Source: SURF-32 sp964648365
GTDB lineage: Bacteria > Planctomycetota > Phycisphaerae > UBA1845
NCBI GenBank assembly: GCA_964648365.1
Contig: CAZYLK010000122.1
Span: 1-18,709, forward strand
DNA length: 18,709 nt
Reading direction: 5' to 3'
Shown: positions 1 through 7,452 of the stretch, piece by piece
Numbering within the stretch: the first letter of the stretch is position 1
Layout: each line of letters starts with the position of its first letter
Translations under genes and position numbers: made by a program
The notes under the pieces: generated by a model
What the model was told of the DNA's origin: nothing
Database searches by the model: none
The model's input: the letters and a program-made list of their open reading frames with translations, nothing else

Positions 1-148
1 AGGCGATTCGTGAAGAAAAGACAGCCGCATAGTGAACGGCGTTGCGTGCCACGCGATTCACGCTCGGCACACGGCTACCTTGAGCCGCCCAAGGGGTCGC
101 GCACCCAGCGTGCCGCGGCACATGTCTCGAAACTTGACCTCACCGGAA
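1..148. other. Region downstream of the ABC operon, no gene seen
   Basis: No supported coding region. The only structure I noticed is a perfect 12-bp palindrome GTGCCGCGGCAC at 110-121, about 30 nt past the end of the DUF4340 gene. It has no loop or T-run, so I do not call it a terminator. Confidence 0.4.
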
Positions 149-2599
149 CTACCCTTCGTCCTCCAACTCCGCCAGGTCGACCTTGAACCGCTTAACTGTG
201 TCCTTGCTGATGAGGAAGACGTCCTCGCCGCCTTCAACGACGGCGTAGTACGAGCCGTCGTCGTCCTGGGCACACGTCTTTCGCGAAACGAGAACGGCCT
301 GACGGGAGCCGTCGTCGAGCGTGACGGAAAACTCCCGCTGGCTTGCGTCCAGGCCAAAGGCGCCCAGGTCTTCGACGCCGAACTGCACGTAGCGCGGCGT
401 GGTGATGTCCTTCATCTGCACAAGCAGATTCTGAACTTTTGTTCGCGCCAAGGGCAGGTCCGGCTCGGAGGCGAGGCGCCACAGGCCCTCCTCGGGCTTG
501 TTGAACGTGTAGGTCGCCTCCTTGTCGCGAATCGTAAAGGCCACGACCTGGCTGTCGGAAAAGTCGAGAAGCTTGTCCGATACGAACTCGGTCCAGAGCG
601 CATCGTACGCCTCCAGCGAAACCTCATAGATGGCGGTGTCGCCGCGGCGCATGGCGTAGTGAGCGCCGTCTTTCTCCGCGAACAGAAGTTCCACGTCTTC
701 CTGCTTCGCGGGAACCTCGACCGCGACCATCTCCGTCGCAGGCTCGTCCGCTTCCTCGTCCTCGCCGCTCGCCTCGGAATCGGAATCCCCATCCGCATCA
801 TCGGACGCCGATTCTTCCTCCTGCGGCTTGGGTTCCAGCTTGTACGTCGGCGGCGACAGGACCGTCACGGTCACCACGGCCGCGGGCGAATCCAATCCGT
901 ACTCGGCCGGATCGGCGCCGTCAGCAACGAACCGGTCCGATTGCAGCGCCTGGAGCCCCTTGATCCACTCGGCGAGGGCATCCGCTGTCTGATGATCAGA
1001 GGGCGACGTCATCGTCCAGCCGTCCCCTTCCGGTTCGAAGACGAGCGTCTGCCGGCCGTCGTCGTATCGGTTGACGCGATCCAGCATGACCTTCTCGAAC
1101 GTACCCGGGACGCGGGCGATGATGCGATCCCGATAGGCGTCGGGCGCCCGCAGCAGCGGTTCGACCGCGGCCACGCGCACCTTGGCGACGGAGTTCGACT
1201 CGTTGCGGCGGACGTAGACCATGCGCTGCGTGTCGGGGTCTGAAAAGGCCCCGATGGTGAATCGCTCGGGTTCGTCCGAGCCGGGCACGGTGAGCCGAAC
1301 CACGCCGCGCGGCGCGTCCAGCCCGAACGCGGCGGCGTCCGGCCCGTCGTAATCGACGTACGCCCGGGCCTCCAGATCCTTGACGGAGTTGATCAACTTG
1401 GTGATCGCTTCGGCATCCGCCGGCCCCCCCCCGCCGTCGAAGCGCCACTGCGATCCCTCGTTGACCAGCACGGCCGCGCCGGCCTCGTTTTCGATTTCGA
1501 TACGACGCGCCCGGTCGACCGCGACGGTGGTCAGTTTCATATCGCGCCACTTGGCCTCGACGGGTACCAGGCGGTCCCCGGTGGAGGACGAAATCAACCC
1601 AACGGCGCTCTGACCAGCGAGGCATACGTAGGTCCTGGCGTCATCCCCGATCGGGGAATGCTCCGAGATGTGAACCTCGATGACCTCCTCGATCTTCTCC
1701 GGGGCGGCCGCGTTGTCGTTTTCGCTCGATTCATCCTCTGACGCAAGGGCGTCGCGCTCTACGGTGACCTTCACGGTCAGGGCCGGGTTGGCCAGCCCGT
1801 AGACATTCAGCCGGTCGGCCTCGTCGCCGACCCAGTCGCTGACGCGCAGGCGGCCGAGTTGCTGCACGGCCGATTCGACTTCCGCCGAAGCCCGCCCGGT
1901 GAAGGGCGACTCAAACACCCATCCGGAGCCCTCCCGCACGAGCACGTAGTGGACGGGCTCCTGGTCGGCGACACGGTGGATTGCCTCGAATCGGACGGCG
2001 TCGATGCTGTTGAAGCTGACCAGTTGCTTGTCCCGGTATTCCAGCGCGGAGTCCTGAAACAGATCCGCCATCGACGCCTTCGCGACCACGATCTGGTCGC
2101 CGCCGGACAGGCGGACGTAGGTCTGCTGTCCGCCGGCCGACTTGCCTACGTCGACGGACTTGGTGACGCCGTTGTCGTCTGTGACCGCGATCACGGCCAG
2201 CGGCGGCGACAGACCCGCCTCGGACTCCGACAGGCCTCCTTTGGGATACGAAATCTCATAGAGCAGATTGGTCAACTGGCTGGCGATGCGATCGACCTGG
2301 TAGCCCGTGGCTTTCGCATCGAACGGCTCGCGGACGTACCACTCGGCGACGCCGCCGCCGGCCGGCTGAACCTTCTCAAACACCCAGTCCGCATCCGCGT
2401 CGCGCAGCTTGCAGACCACCTTGACCGCGTCGCCGAGTTCATCCTCGGCGATCAGGTGCTTTTCCACCGAAGACGCCGGCTGCCCGAACGTTGTCGGCGC
2501 CTCATAGGTCTTCTCGCCGCCCTTGTTGCGGAACGCAAAATAGCCCAGGGCACACACGCCCATCGCCACTGCCAGGAAGAGTGTCGTCTTGAAGTTCAT
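149..2599 (-). CDS. DUF4340 multi-module membrane-anchored protein
   Basis: 816 residues, fourth gene of the ABC operon. One N-terminal hydrophobic segment (about residues 6-24) probably anchors it in the inner membrane, with the rest extracytoplasmic. The body looks like about five repeats of a DUF4340-type unit. Each is marked by a G-L-x-x-P-like motif followed by a V-x-V-T strand, at about residues 128 (GLSPP), 267 (YGLANP), 425 (FGLDAP), 567 (YGLDSP) and 748 (FGLDAS). Two very acidic, low-complexity linkers (about 287-308 and 592-622) interrupt the second and fourth units. DUF4340 proteins commonly sit next to GldG-type genes, as here, but their biochemical role is unknown. The start is supported by GGAGGT about 7 nt upstream. 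That ribosome-binding site contains the stop codon of the preceding gene, so translation may be coupled. Family assignment is from motif and context, not a profile search. Confidence 0.88.
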   Translation of the reverse strand: MNFKTTLFLAVAMGVCALGYFAFRNKGGEKTYEAPTTFGQPASSVEKHLIAEDELGDAVKVVCKLRDADADWVFEKVQPAGGGVAEWYVREPFDAKATGYQVDRIASQLTNLLYEISYPKGGLSESEAGLSPPLAVIAVTDDNGVTKSVDVGKSAGGQQTYVRLSGGDQIVVAKASMADLFQDSALEYRDKQLVSFNSIDAVRFEAIHRVADQEPVHYVLVREGSGWVFESPFTGRASAEVESAVQQLGRLRVSDWVGDEADRLNVYGLANPALTVKVTVERDALASEDESSENDNAAAPEKIEEVIEVHISEHSPIGDDARTYVCLAGQSAVGLISSSTGDRLVPVEAKWRDMKLTTVAVDRARRIEIENEAGAAVLVNEGSQWRFDGGGGPADAEAITKLINSVKDLEARAYVDYDGPDAAAFGLDAPRGVVRLTVPGSDEPERFTIGAFSDPDTQRMVYVRRNESNSVAKVRVAAVEPLLRAPDAYRDRIIARVPGTFEKVMLDRVNRYDDGRQTLVFEPEGDGWTMTSPSDHQTADALAEWIKGLQALQSDRFVADGADPAEYGLDSPAAVVTVTVLSPPTYKLEPKPQEEESASDDADGDSDSEASGEDEEADEPATEMVAVEVPAKQEDVELLFAEKDGAHYAMRRGDTAIYEVSLEAYDALWTEFVSDKLLDFSDSQVVAFTIRDKEATYTFNKPEEGLWRLASEPDLPLARTKVQNLLVQMKDITTPRYVQFGVEDLGAFGLDASQREFSVTLDDGSRQAVLVSRKTCAQDDDGSYYAVVEGGEDVFLISKDTVKRFKVDLAELEDEG

Positions 2600-2603
2600 C
2601 GTC

Positions 2604-4727
2604 CTACCTCCGCCGAACGAACCACACGGCGCAGCCGAAGGCCATCGCCACCGCCGGCCACAGGCCCAGGCTGAACAACTGCACGGCCGTCACCGAACGC
2701 TCGTTCGGGATGTTGAGCACCGCCAGGTCGATGGGCCGCCCGATGTCCATGATGTCCGTATTGTCATTGAGCCAGTGCAACGAATTGAGGAAGAGGGCCG
2801 CGTTGCCCGGGTTCCGCGAGCGCAGCTCGAAACCGCTCGCTCCCAGGGACAGATCCTGCGCGAGCGCAACGGCGTCGTCGGCGAACGCGGGCGACGATAC
2901 CACGACGACCTTCGAGTCGCCCTTCTCGGCCGCGGCCGCGATGTCGAACGGCCCTTCCAGATCGCCTTCCACCTTCAGAATGAATTCGTTGCCGAGTTGC
3001 TCGCGAATCTTCTGCAAGTCCTTGACGCCCCAGAGGCCCGGCCTGGCCGCAGCGGTCAGCAGTTCATGGATCGTCACGCCCTCGACCGCGTTCGAGACAT
3101 CCAGCGGCGCGCACACCGGCAAGCCGATCGGCAGCGACTTCGACCCGCTCACGATGACGTGATCGCCATACTGAAAATCACGCATGTATTCCGGGTTCTG
3201 CCGCAGCCGGTACTGGTCCGGACCGACGGGCACAAATTGCAGCAGCAGCACGTCTGACTGCACGTCGATGCCCCACGTGTCCGCGAGGTAGTCGCCGTAT
3301 TCATAGGAGCCGGGGATGGGGCCGAATGGCCCGGGCGCCCAGCCGGCCACGAAGATCGCCCGGCCGGTCTCGCCCATGGCTTCCTTCAGCGCCTCAAGAT
3401 GCTGATCCGAGAAGGGCGGGCTTTGGTTCTGCCGGTTGAAGGGATCCTGCTGGGATTCAGGCTTGAAGACGACGAAGATCGTCCGCGTCGGCGCCGGGTC
3501 GAAGGTGGGCGGCTCGAGCGTCGTCTTCAGATCCCACTCGTTGACCATGAAGTTTGTATCTTCCAGCAGCGACTTCATCTGCGCGAATCGCGCCGGGGGC
3601 TGATTGGGCATGAAGCCGCCGAAGAAAAACGGGCTTCCGCCGTAGCGCACGAAGACGACGGCCGTCTGCTCCTTGTGCGTCGCCCGCAGGATCGCCTGCG
3701 TCAGCTTCTCTTCGCCCTTGAAAGCTCGGTCCTCGAAGCCGGACTTCGGACCCTGCGGATTGATGGCGGGCCAGATGTCGGTGAACTCGACCACGATCGC
3801 GTCGTTGTCGGTCATCACCAGCAGCGGATTGCCCGTCGGTGTCAGGCGCGAGACGACGTCGTCAAACGGCAGCACGTCGAGTTCATCAGCCTTGGCCAGT
3901 TCCGCGTCCACCTTCTGCGTCACGGCGGCATAGCGGTCTGGCACACCGGCGAGGAACTCGTCCTCGACGCCACGATCGCGCTTGCGTCCGCCCTTTTTGG
4001 CATAGTCCACGATGGCGTTGAACTGCTTGGAGAAGTCGCGGTAAAGACCTTTCAATTCGGTCATGGCGGCGGTGTAGGCGGGGACTTCCGCGGCAAGCAG
4101 GTCGTCGATGCCTTCCGACTGGGCAGAGATGATCTCGCGCCATCTCTCGAGCACAATCTGGATCTCGCCCAGCGCGCCCTGTGCATCCTGGGCCGTCAGT
4201 CCGGTCGTCAGACCGCTGACGGTGTCCAGTTCGCCGTTGATCAGTTCGACCATCTCGGCCTTCAGCTCGTTGTCGTAGGCGTCGAACCGTTCCTGATACC
4301 GCGCGACACCATCCTTGAAACGCGGCAGTGCCGCAAGATCGGCGATCAGCTTCTTGCGCTTTTCATGATCCTTGAGCGGATTGATCCAGTCGGTCGTGAT
4401 GCGTTTGCGATTGCTGCTGGCATAGAGGCCGGTCAGATCGTCAATCGCGGTGCGATAACGAGGCTGATCGGCTTCCTCCAGGTCTGCCTCAAAGTAGAGC
4501 GAGACGAGCTTCACGTCCGTCTCCAGCCCGTCGAGCAGGCGCTCGGTCGGTTCGCTGAGGCTGTTGACCGCGGACGACGTCATGTCGAGGTAGCCGCCGC
4601 GCGTGGACGCCCACTGCGCGAACGCCACGATCACCAGCGCCGCGATCACCGTGAACAGCACGTTGGCGCTGAACAGGAACCGCCGGCCGGCGCCCATCGA
4701 ACTTGCAGAAGAATCCTTCAGCGCCAT
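2604..4727 (-). CDS. GldG-family ABC transporter auxiliary protein
   Basis: 707 residues, third gene of the operon. The layout is that of GldG-type proteins (ABC_transp_aux): a TM helix at about 17-40, a large extracytoplasmic region, and a C-terminal TM helix at about 683-703 ending in RRR. The family features I can read are the segment after TM1 (YLDMTSSAVNSLSEPTERLL), the EEKLTQAILRAT helix before a beta strand at about 339-362, and a C-terminal LNSLHWLNDN (647-656). Flavobacterial GldG is roughly 560 residues. This one is longer because of a charged, helix-rich insertion at about 115-290, probably coiled coil. In Flavobacterium, GldG works with ATPase GldA and permease GldF and is needed for gliding, but homologues occur in many non-gliding bacteria, so no motility role is claimed. 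The start has GGAG 8 nt upstream. The gene overlaps the end of the permease gene by 10 nt. Confidence 0.88.
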   Translation of the reverse strand: MALKDSSASSMGAGRRFLFSANVLFTVIAALVIVAFAQWASTRGGYLDMTSSAVNSLSEPTERLLDGLETDVKLVSLYFEADLEEADQPRYRTAIDDLTGLYASSNRKRITTDWINPLKDHEKRKKLIADLAALPRFKDGVARYQERFDAYDNELKAEMVELINGELDTVSGLTTGLTAQDAQGALGEIQIVLERWREIISAQSEGIDDLLAAEVPAYTAAMTELKGLYRDFSKQFNAIVDYAKKGGRKRDRGVEDEFLAGVPDRYAAVTQKVDAELAKADELDVLPFDDVVSRLTPTGNPLLVMTDNDAIVVEFTDIWPAINPQGPKSGFEDRAFKGEEKLTQAILRATHKEQTAVVFVRYGGSPFFFGGFMPNQPPARFAQMKSLLEDTNFMVNEWDLKTTLEPPTFDPAPTRTIFVVFKPESQQDPFNRQNQSPPFSDQHLEALKEAMGETGRAIFVAGWAPGPFGPIPGSYEYGDYLADTWGIDVQSDVLLLQFVPVGPDQYRLRQNPEYMRDFQYGDHVIVSGSKSLPIGLPVCAPLDVSNAVEGVTIHELLTAAARPGLWGVKDLQKIREQLGNEFILKVEGDLEGPFDIAAAAEKGDSKVVVVSSPAFADDAVALAQDLSLGASGFELRSRNPGNAALFLNSLHWLNDNTDIMDIGRPIDLAVLNIPNERSVTAVQLFSLGLWPAVAMAFGCAVWFVRRR

Positions 4728-5443
4728 CGTCGAGACTCCACTACTTTGGTCGCGAGGAAGAGGAAAAAGCCGGTCGTGCTGACGAAGAACACGACGTGGC
4801 CGAGGTCAAGCCGCCCGCGGGCCAGATCGCGATAGTGCGACAGGATCGAAAGCTGCTGCAAAGTCAGCCGCAGCCACGTCCAGCTTTCGACCTGCGACGC
4901 CAGGTAATCGGCCAGGAGCGTGAAGACCAGCAGCACGACGAGGCTCGTCATCCCGGCGATAAGCTGGTTGCCGGTCGTGGCACTCAGAAACAGGCCCACC
5001 GAGAGGTAGAGCCCGCCGATGAGGATGAGGCCTATGTAGTTGCAGACCAGCAGGAGAAAATCCACCCGGCCGTACATCGCGATGATGATCGCGTACACGA
5101 GCGTGCAGGCCAGCATGACCAGGTAGAACACGCCGACGCCGAAGAACTTGCCCAGCACGACGTCGCTGTCGCGCACCGGGGCGGTCATCAGCGTCTCGAT
5201 GGTGCCCATGCGGTACTCCTCGCTGATCAGTCGCATGGCCAAGAGCGGCAGCACCACCAGCAGAATCAGCGGCATCGAGTTGCCGAAGAGCACCCGCAGC
5301 GAAGATTCGCCGCCCGGCTGGAAGTTCTCGAACGAGAAGAAAAAGCCGGTAAGCACCAGGAAGATGGTCAGTACAACGTAGGCAACGGGGGATAGAAAAT
5401 ACGCCCCCAGTTCCCGCATCATAATCGTCTTGATATTGCTCAT
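4718..5443 (-). CDS. ABC-2 type transporter permease (GldF-like)
   Basis: 241 residues with six predicted membrane helices (about 18-38, 55-71, 102-124, 131-155, 161-180, 214-232), the normal size for a GldF-like half permease. After the second helix comes EEYRMGTIETLMTAPV (75-90), the coupling-helix motif typical of ABC-2 permeases, which contacts the ATPase. The protein should form the membrane pore or mechanical core of the complex, with the ATPase encoded just upstream and GldG-like and DUF4340 partners downstream. The ATG follows GGAG with a 7-nt spacer. Its 3' end overlaps the GldG-like start by 10 nt, strong evidence for co-transcription and translational coupling. The substrate cannot be deduced; known relatives export lipids, drugs or polysaccharides, or support gliding. 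Confidence 0.92.
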   Translation of the reverse strand: MSNIKTIMMRELGAYFLSPVAYVVLTIFLVLTGFFFSFENFQPGGESSLRVLFGNSMPLILLVVLPLLAMRLISEEYRMGTIETLMTAPVRDSDVVLGKFFGVGVFYLVMLACTLVYAIIIAMYGRVDFLLLVCNYIGLILIGGLYLSVGLFLSATTGNQLIAGMTSLVVLLVFTLLADYLASQVESWTWLRLTLQQLSILSHYRDLARGRLDLGHVVFFVSTTGFFLFLATKVVESRRWR

Positions 5444-5548
5444 TACCGTCTCCGAAACCGACCCGCGCGCTGAAACGAAGGGCTGTGCGCGGCGACGCGA
5501 TGCTCCCTGCCGCGCACCCTCGCCTCCGCGGCCACAGTCCGCCGCCCC

Positions 5549-6490
5549 TTATCCGCGCCGCGCCTGCTCCGCCGTAATCTTCACGAAGAAATCTTCCAGG
5601 CTGGCGACCTCGCGCCGCATCTCGCGCAACTTCCAGCCTTTCGAGGCCGTGAGTGCGAACAGCTTCTCGCGCACGTCCTCGCCATTGCTCGACGCAATGC
5701 TCAGCCGGTTCCAGCCGCGATCGGTCACCAGTTCCGCTTCCTTCACGCCCGACAGCGCGTTGACGCCGTTGCGAACCTCGTCGGCCGGGCCGCTGACCTC
5801 GACGATCAGCTTCGAACCGGCGCTGACGCGGTCACGCAACTCGTCCGGCGGTCCCTGGGCGACGATCCGCCCCGATGCAATGATGATGACGTGCGAGCAG
5901 ATCTGCTCGACCTCCGACAGCGTGTGCGAGCTGAACAGGATCGTGTGCCGCTCGCCCAGTTCCTTGATGAGCTTGCGCGACTCGCGAATCTGGGTCGGGT
6001 CGAGGCCGACCGTCGGCTCGTCGAGGATCAGCACCTTGGGGTCGTGCAGGAGAGAATCTGCGAGGCCCACGCGCTGCTTCATACCCTTGGAGAGTTGCCC
6101 GATGGGCCGGTCGATGAACTCGCCCAGCCAGCACTTGTCCACCACGCGCTTGATGGCCGTCTCGCGGTCGCTGTGCATCAGCCCGTGCAGCTTGCCGCGG
6201 AAGTTCAGGTACTCGCGGACGCGCATCTCGGGGTACAGGGGCGCCGATTCGGGCAGATAGCCGATATGCCGCCGCACCTCCATCGACTGCGTGATCACGT
6301 CATAGCCGGCGATCGACGCGCTGCCGCTGGACGCAGGCTGATAGCAGGTCAGGATGCGGATGGTCGTGCTCTTGCCGGCGCCGTTGGGGCCCAGGAACCC
6401 CACGATCGTGCCCTCGTCCACGTCGAACGATATCTTGTCGACCGCCAGCATCGCGCCATAGCGTTTGGTCAGGTCGCGGACCTTGATCAT
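5549..6490 (-). CDS. ABC transporter ATP-binding protein (GldA-like)
   Basis: 313 residues from the chosen start. This is the cytoplasmic ATPase that powers the transporter. All nucleotide-binding motifs are intact: Walker A GPNGAGKST (34-42), ABC signature LSKGMKQRV (133-141), Walker B VLILDEP (153-159), D-loop GLDP, and H-loop histidine (SSHT, H189). A C-terminal extension of about 90 residues ends in a helix (LREMRREVASLEDFFVKI), typical of ABC-2 exporter ATPases. I place the start at 6490, where the family's usual MIKVRDLTKRYG begins and GGGAGA lies 7 nt upstream. In-frame ATGs at 6523 and 6631 would add residues without family resemblance. It is the first gene of the four-gene minus-strand operon. 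A 105-nt gap with no obvious terminator separates it from the permease gene. Confidence 0.93.
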   Translation of the reverse strand: MIKVRDLTKRYGAMLAVDKISFDVDEGTIVGFLGPNGAGKSTTIRILTCYQPASSGSASIAGYDVITQSMEVRRHIGYLPESAPLYPEMRVREYLNFRGKLHGLMHSDRETAIKRVVDKCWLGEFIDRPIGQLSKGMKQRVGLADSLLHDPKVLILDEPTVGLDPTQIRESRKLIKELGERHTILFSSHTLSEVEQICSHVIIIASGRIVAQGPPDELRDRVSAGSKLIVEVSGPADEVRNGVNALSGVKEAELVTDRGWNRLSIASSNGEDVREKLFALTASKGWKLREMRREVASLEDFFVKITAEQARRG

Positions 6491-6497
6491 GCCCTGA

Positions 6498-6503
6498 TCT
6501 CCC
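6498..6503 (-). promoter_or_regulatory. Ribosome binding site deciding the ATPase start
   Basis: GGGAGA on the minus strand, 7 nt before the ATG at 6490. It favours this start over the in-frame ATGs at 6523 and 6631. The 6523 start has only an AGG a few nt away. Confidence 0.6.
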
Positions 6504-6601
6504 TCGCCAAATACGAGACTCATACCTCGCCGGCCGCCGCGGAATTCCGCCGTGACAGTGCGCCCAACGGCCACACATGGCCGGCCACGTTCGCGACCTG
6601 G

Positions 6602-6681
6602 CGATGTAACAACCGGTGCCGACGCTGTCAAGAAAACGGCCCTGTCAGCGACCGAAGGCAGCTTGACAGATCTTTACATCG
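6602..6681. repeat. Nested inverted repeats, possible operator
   Basis: The outer arms CGATGTAA (6602-6609) and TTACATCG (6674-6681) are exact reverse complements. The inner arms CTGTCAAG (6625-6632) and CTTGACAG (6662-6669) are also exact reverse complements and enclose a 29-nt loop. The spacers are 15 nt on the left and 4 nt on the right, so this is not one continuous hairpin. The left arms contain the -10 and -35 candidates of the minus-strand promoter, which suggests regulator binding. Confidence 0.45.
6604..6631 (-). promoter_or_regulatory. Candidate sigma-70 promoter of the ABC operon
   Basis: Read on the minus strand, a perfect -35 TTGACA (6631-6626) is followed after 16 nt by TTACAT (6609-6604), a weak -10. 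Transcription would start near 6597, leaving a 5' leader of roughly 105 nt before the ATPase start. Both boxes lie inside arms of the nested inverted repeats of this region, so a regulator bound there would act on this promoter. The promoter call rests on box matches only. Confidence 0.4.
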
Positions 6682-6850
6682 TGGCCGCCGTGGGGCGCCC
6701 CGGACGGCAGCCGGGTGAAAGCTGGTTACATGGCCGTTACACGGCGAACGCCGTGACGTGACGATGGACCGGGGACTCCTTTCCGGCCTCCAACCGCCGC
6801 CCTTTCCGAGGCCGCATACTCGTGCGCTGGTTTCTGGCCCCGCCCGCCCC

Positions 6851-6880
6851 TTGGACGAGCGACGCCAAGAGCGTTATGAT
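6851..6880 (+). promoter_or_regulatory. Candidate promoter giving a leaderless protease mRNA
   Basis: TTGGAC (6851-6856), an 18-nt spacer, then TATGAT (6875-6880), which matches five of six bases of the -10 consensus. The box ends 7 nt before the ATG at 6888, so transcription would begin at or next to the start codon. There is no Shine-Dalgarno in the gap. The -35 is weak. Confidence 0.4.
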
Positions 6881-6887
6881 GATCCAG

Positions 6888-7343
6888 ATGGGACTGATCA
6901 TGACAAGGATCACGCTTCGGAACCCGCGGCTTGATGGCCTGAAGCCTCTTGAGGTTGAGGCGTTGGCCGACACGGGAGCCGTCCATACTTGCATTCCGCA
7001 GCATGTCGCGGTCCAACTCCACCTCGAAGAGTCACATCGGAAAGAAATTACCATCGCGGACGGCAGCCGGCAGCTCGTGCCTTACGTTGGGCCACTGGAA
7101 ATCCGCTTCAAGAACCGCGTCGGGTATGGGGGGGCGCTCGTTCTCGGCGATCAGGTGCTGCTCGGCGCGATCGCGATCGAGGACATGGACCTGGTTCTGT
7201 GCCCGAGGGATCGCCGCATTGATGTCAACCCCGAGAGCCCGAATGTCGCCTGCTCGATCGTCAAGCAGGTGCACGCGGTCGCAGGAACGCTCCGGACGAA
7301 TTGCAACGTCGGGAACGCCGTCAACGCCGGGGAGTCCAGGTAG
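6888..7343 (+). CDS. Retropepsin-like clan AA aspartic protease
   Basis: 151 residues, no signal peptide, probably cytoplasmic. The active-site motif A-D-T-G-A is at residues 27-31 (catalytic D28). Flanking strands and the later hydrophobic-hydrophobic-Gly (LLG, 91-93) fit a single-lobed, retropepsin-like subunit that must dimerise to work. The start MGLIMTRITLRNP and the end of the core, NPESPNVACSIVK, resemble small stand-alone bacterial clan AA proteases. The open frame extends upstream to 6822, but those residues lack family resemblance and a -10-like box sits just before 6888, so I take 6888. A tail of about 25 residues after the core (from about 127) looks unusual. No reverse transcriptase, integrase or other retroelement gene is nearby. 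The substrate and role are unknown; the divergent ABC operon offers no clear link. Confidence 0.78.
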   Translation: MGLIMTRITLRNPRLDGLKPLEVEALADTGAVHTCIPQHVAVQLHLEESHRKEITIADGSRQLVPYVGPLEIRFKNRVGYGGALVLGDQVLLGAIAIEDMDLVLCPRDRRIDVNPESPNVACSIVKQVHAVAGTLRTNCNVGNAVNAGESR

Positions 7344-7438
7344 ATCGAACAGCCCCCCGCTCGATGCTGGCAGATGAGTCCGCGCGATCACTGCGGATCT
7401 TGCCGGCTGAATTCCCGTGCAATCCCCCGCCCCGCTGC

Positions 7439-7444
7439 TATCAT
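7439..7444 (+). promoter_or_regulatory. -10 box directly before the symporter start
   Basis: TATCAT matches five of six -10 consensus bases and ends 8 nt before the ATG at 7453. A poor -35 candidate, GTGCAA, lies at 7417-7422. No Shine-Dalgarno is visible, so a leaderless transcript starting at about 7451-7453 is the simplest reading. Confidence 0.4.
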
Positions 7445-7452
7445 GCCGGGCC

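Larger units (their letters stand above)
6491..6887. other. Divergent intergenic region, no gene supported
   Basis: About 400 nt between the ABC operon (leftward) and the protease gene (rightward). It holds two nested 8-bp inverted repeats: CGATGTAA 6602-6609 with TTACATCG 6674-6681, and CTGTCAAG 6625-6632 with CTTGACAG 6662-6669. It also has two TTACA sites 11 bp apart (6726 and 6737), and ACGGCG-AA-CGCCGT at 6741-6754. A small plus-strand open frame here (from 6552) has no recognisable product and runs through these sites, so I do not call it a gene. Confidence 0.6.

Noticed and set aside
32..1243. Long plus-strand open frame of 403 codons
   Set aside because: Antisense to the DUF4340 gene, no recognisable domain, no start signals. 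Long antisense frames are expected at this GC content.
3399..4835. Plus-strand open frame of 478 codons
   Set aside because: Antisense to the GldG-like gene, Arg/His-rich composition typical of a shadow frame.
149..6490. Gliding-motility operon
   Set aside because: The ABC set resembles GldA/GldF/GldG, but no other gliding or type 9 secretion gene is present and such sets occur in non-gliding bacteria, so only the family is named.
6552..6761. Small plus-strand frame of 69 codons in the divergent region
   Set aside because: No ribosome binding site, no similarity recognised, and it crosses the inverted repeats and TTACA sites, so regulatory DNA is likelier.
6888..7343. Retroelement remnant, because of the retroviral-type protease
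   Set aside because: No reverse transcriptase, RNase H, integrase or terminal repeats nearby. The gene resembles stand-alone bacterial clan AA proteases.
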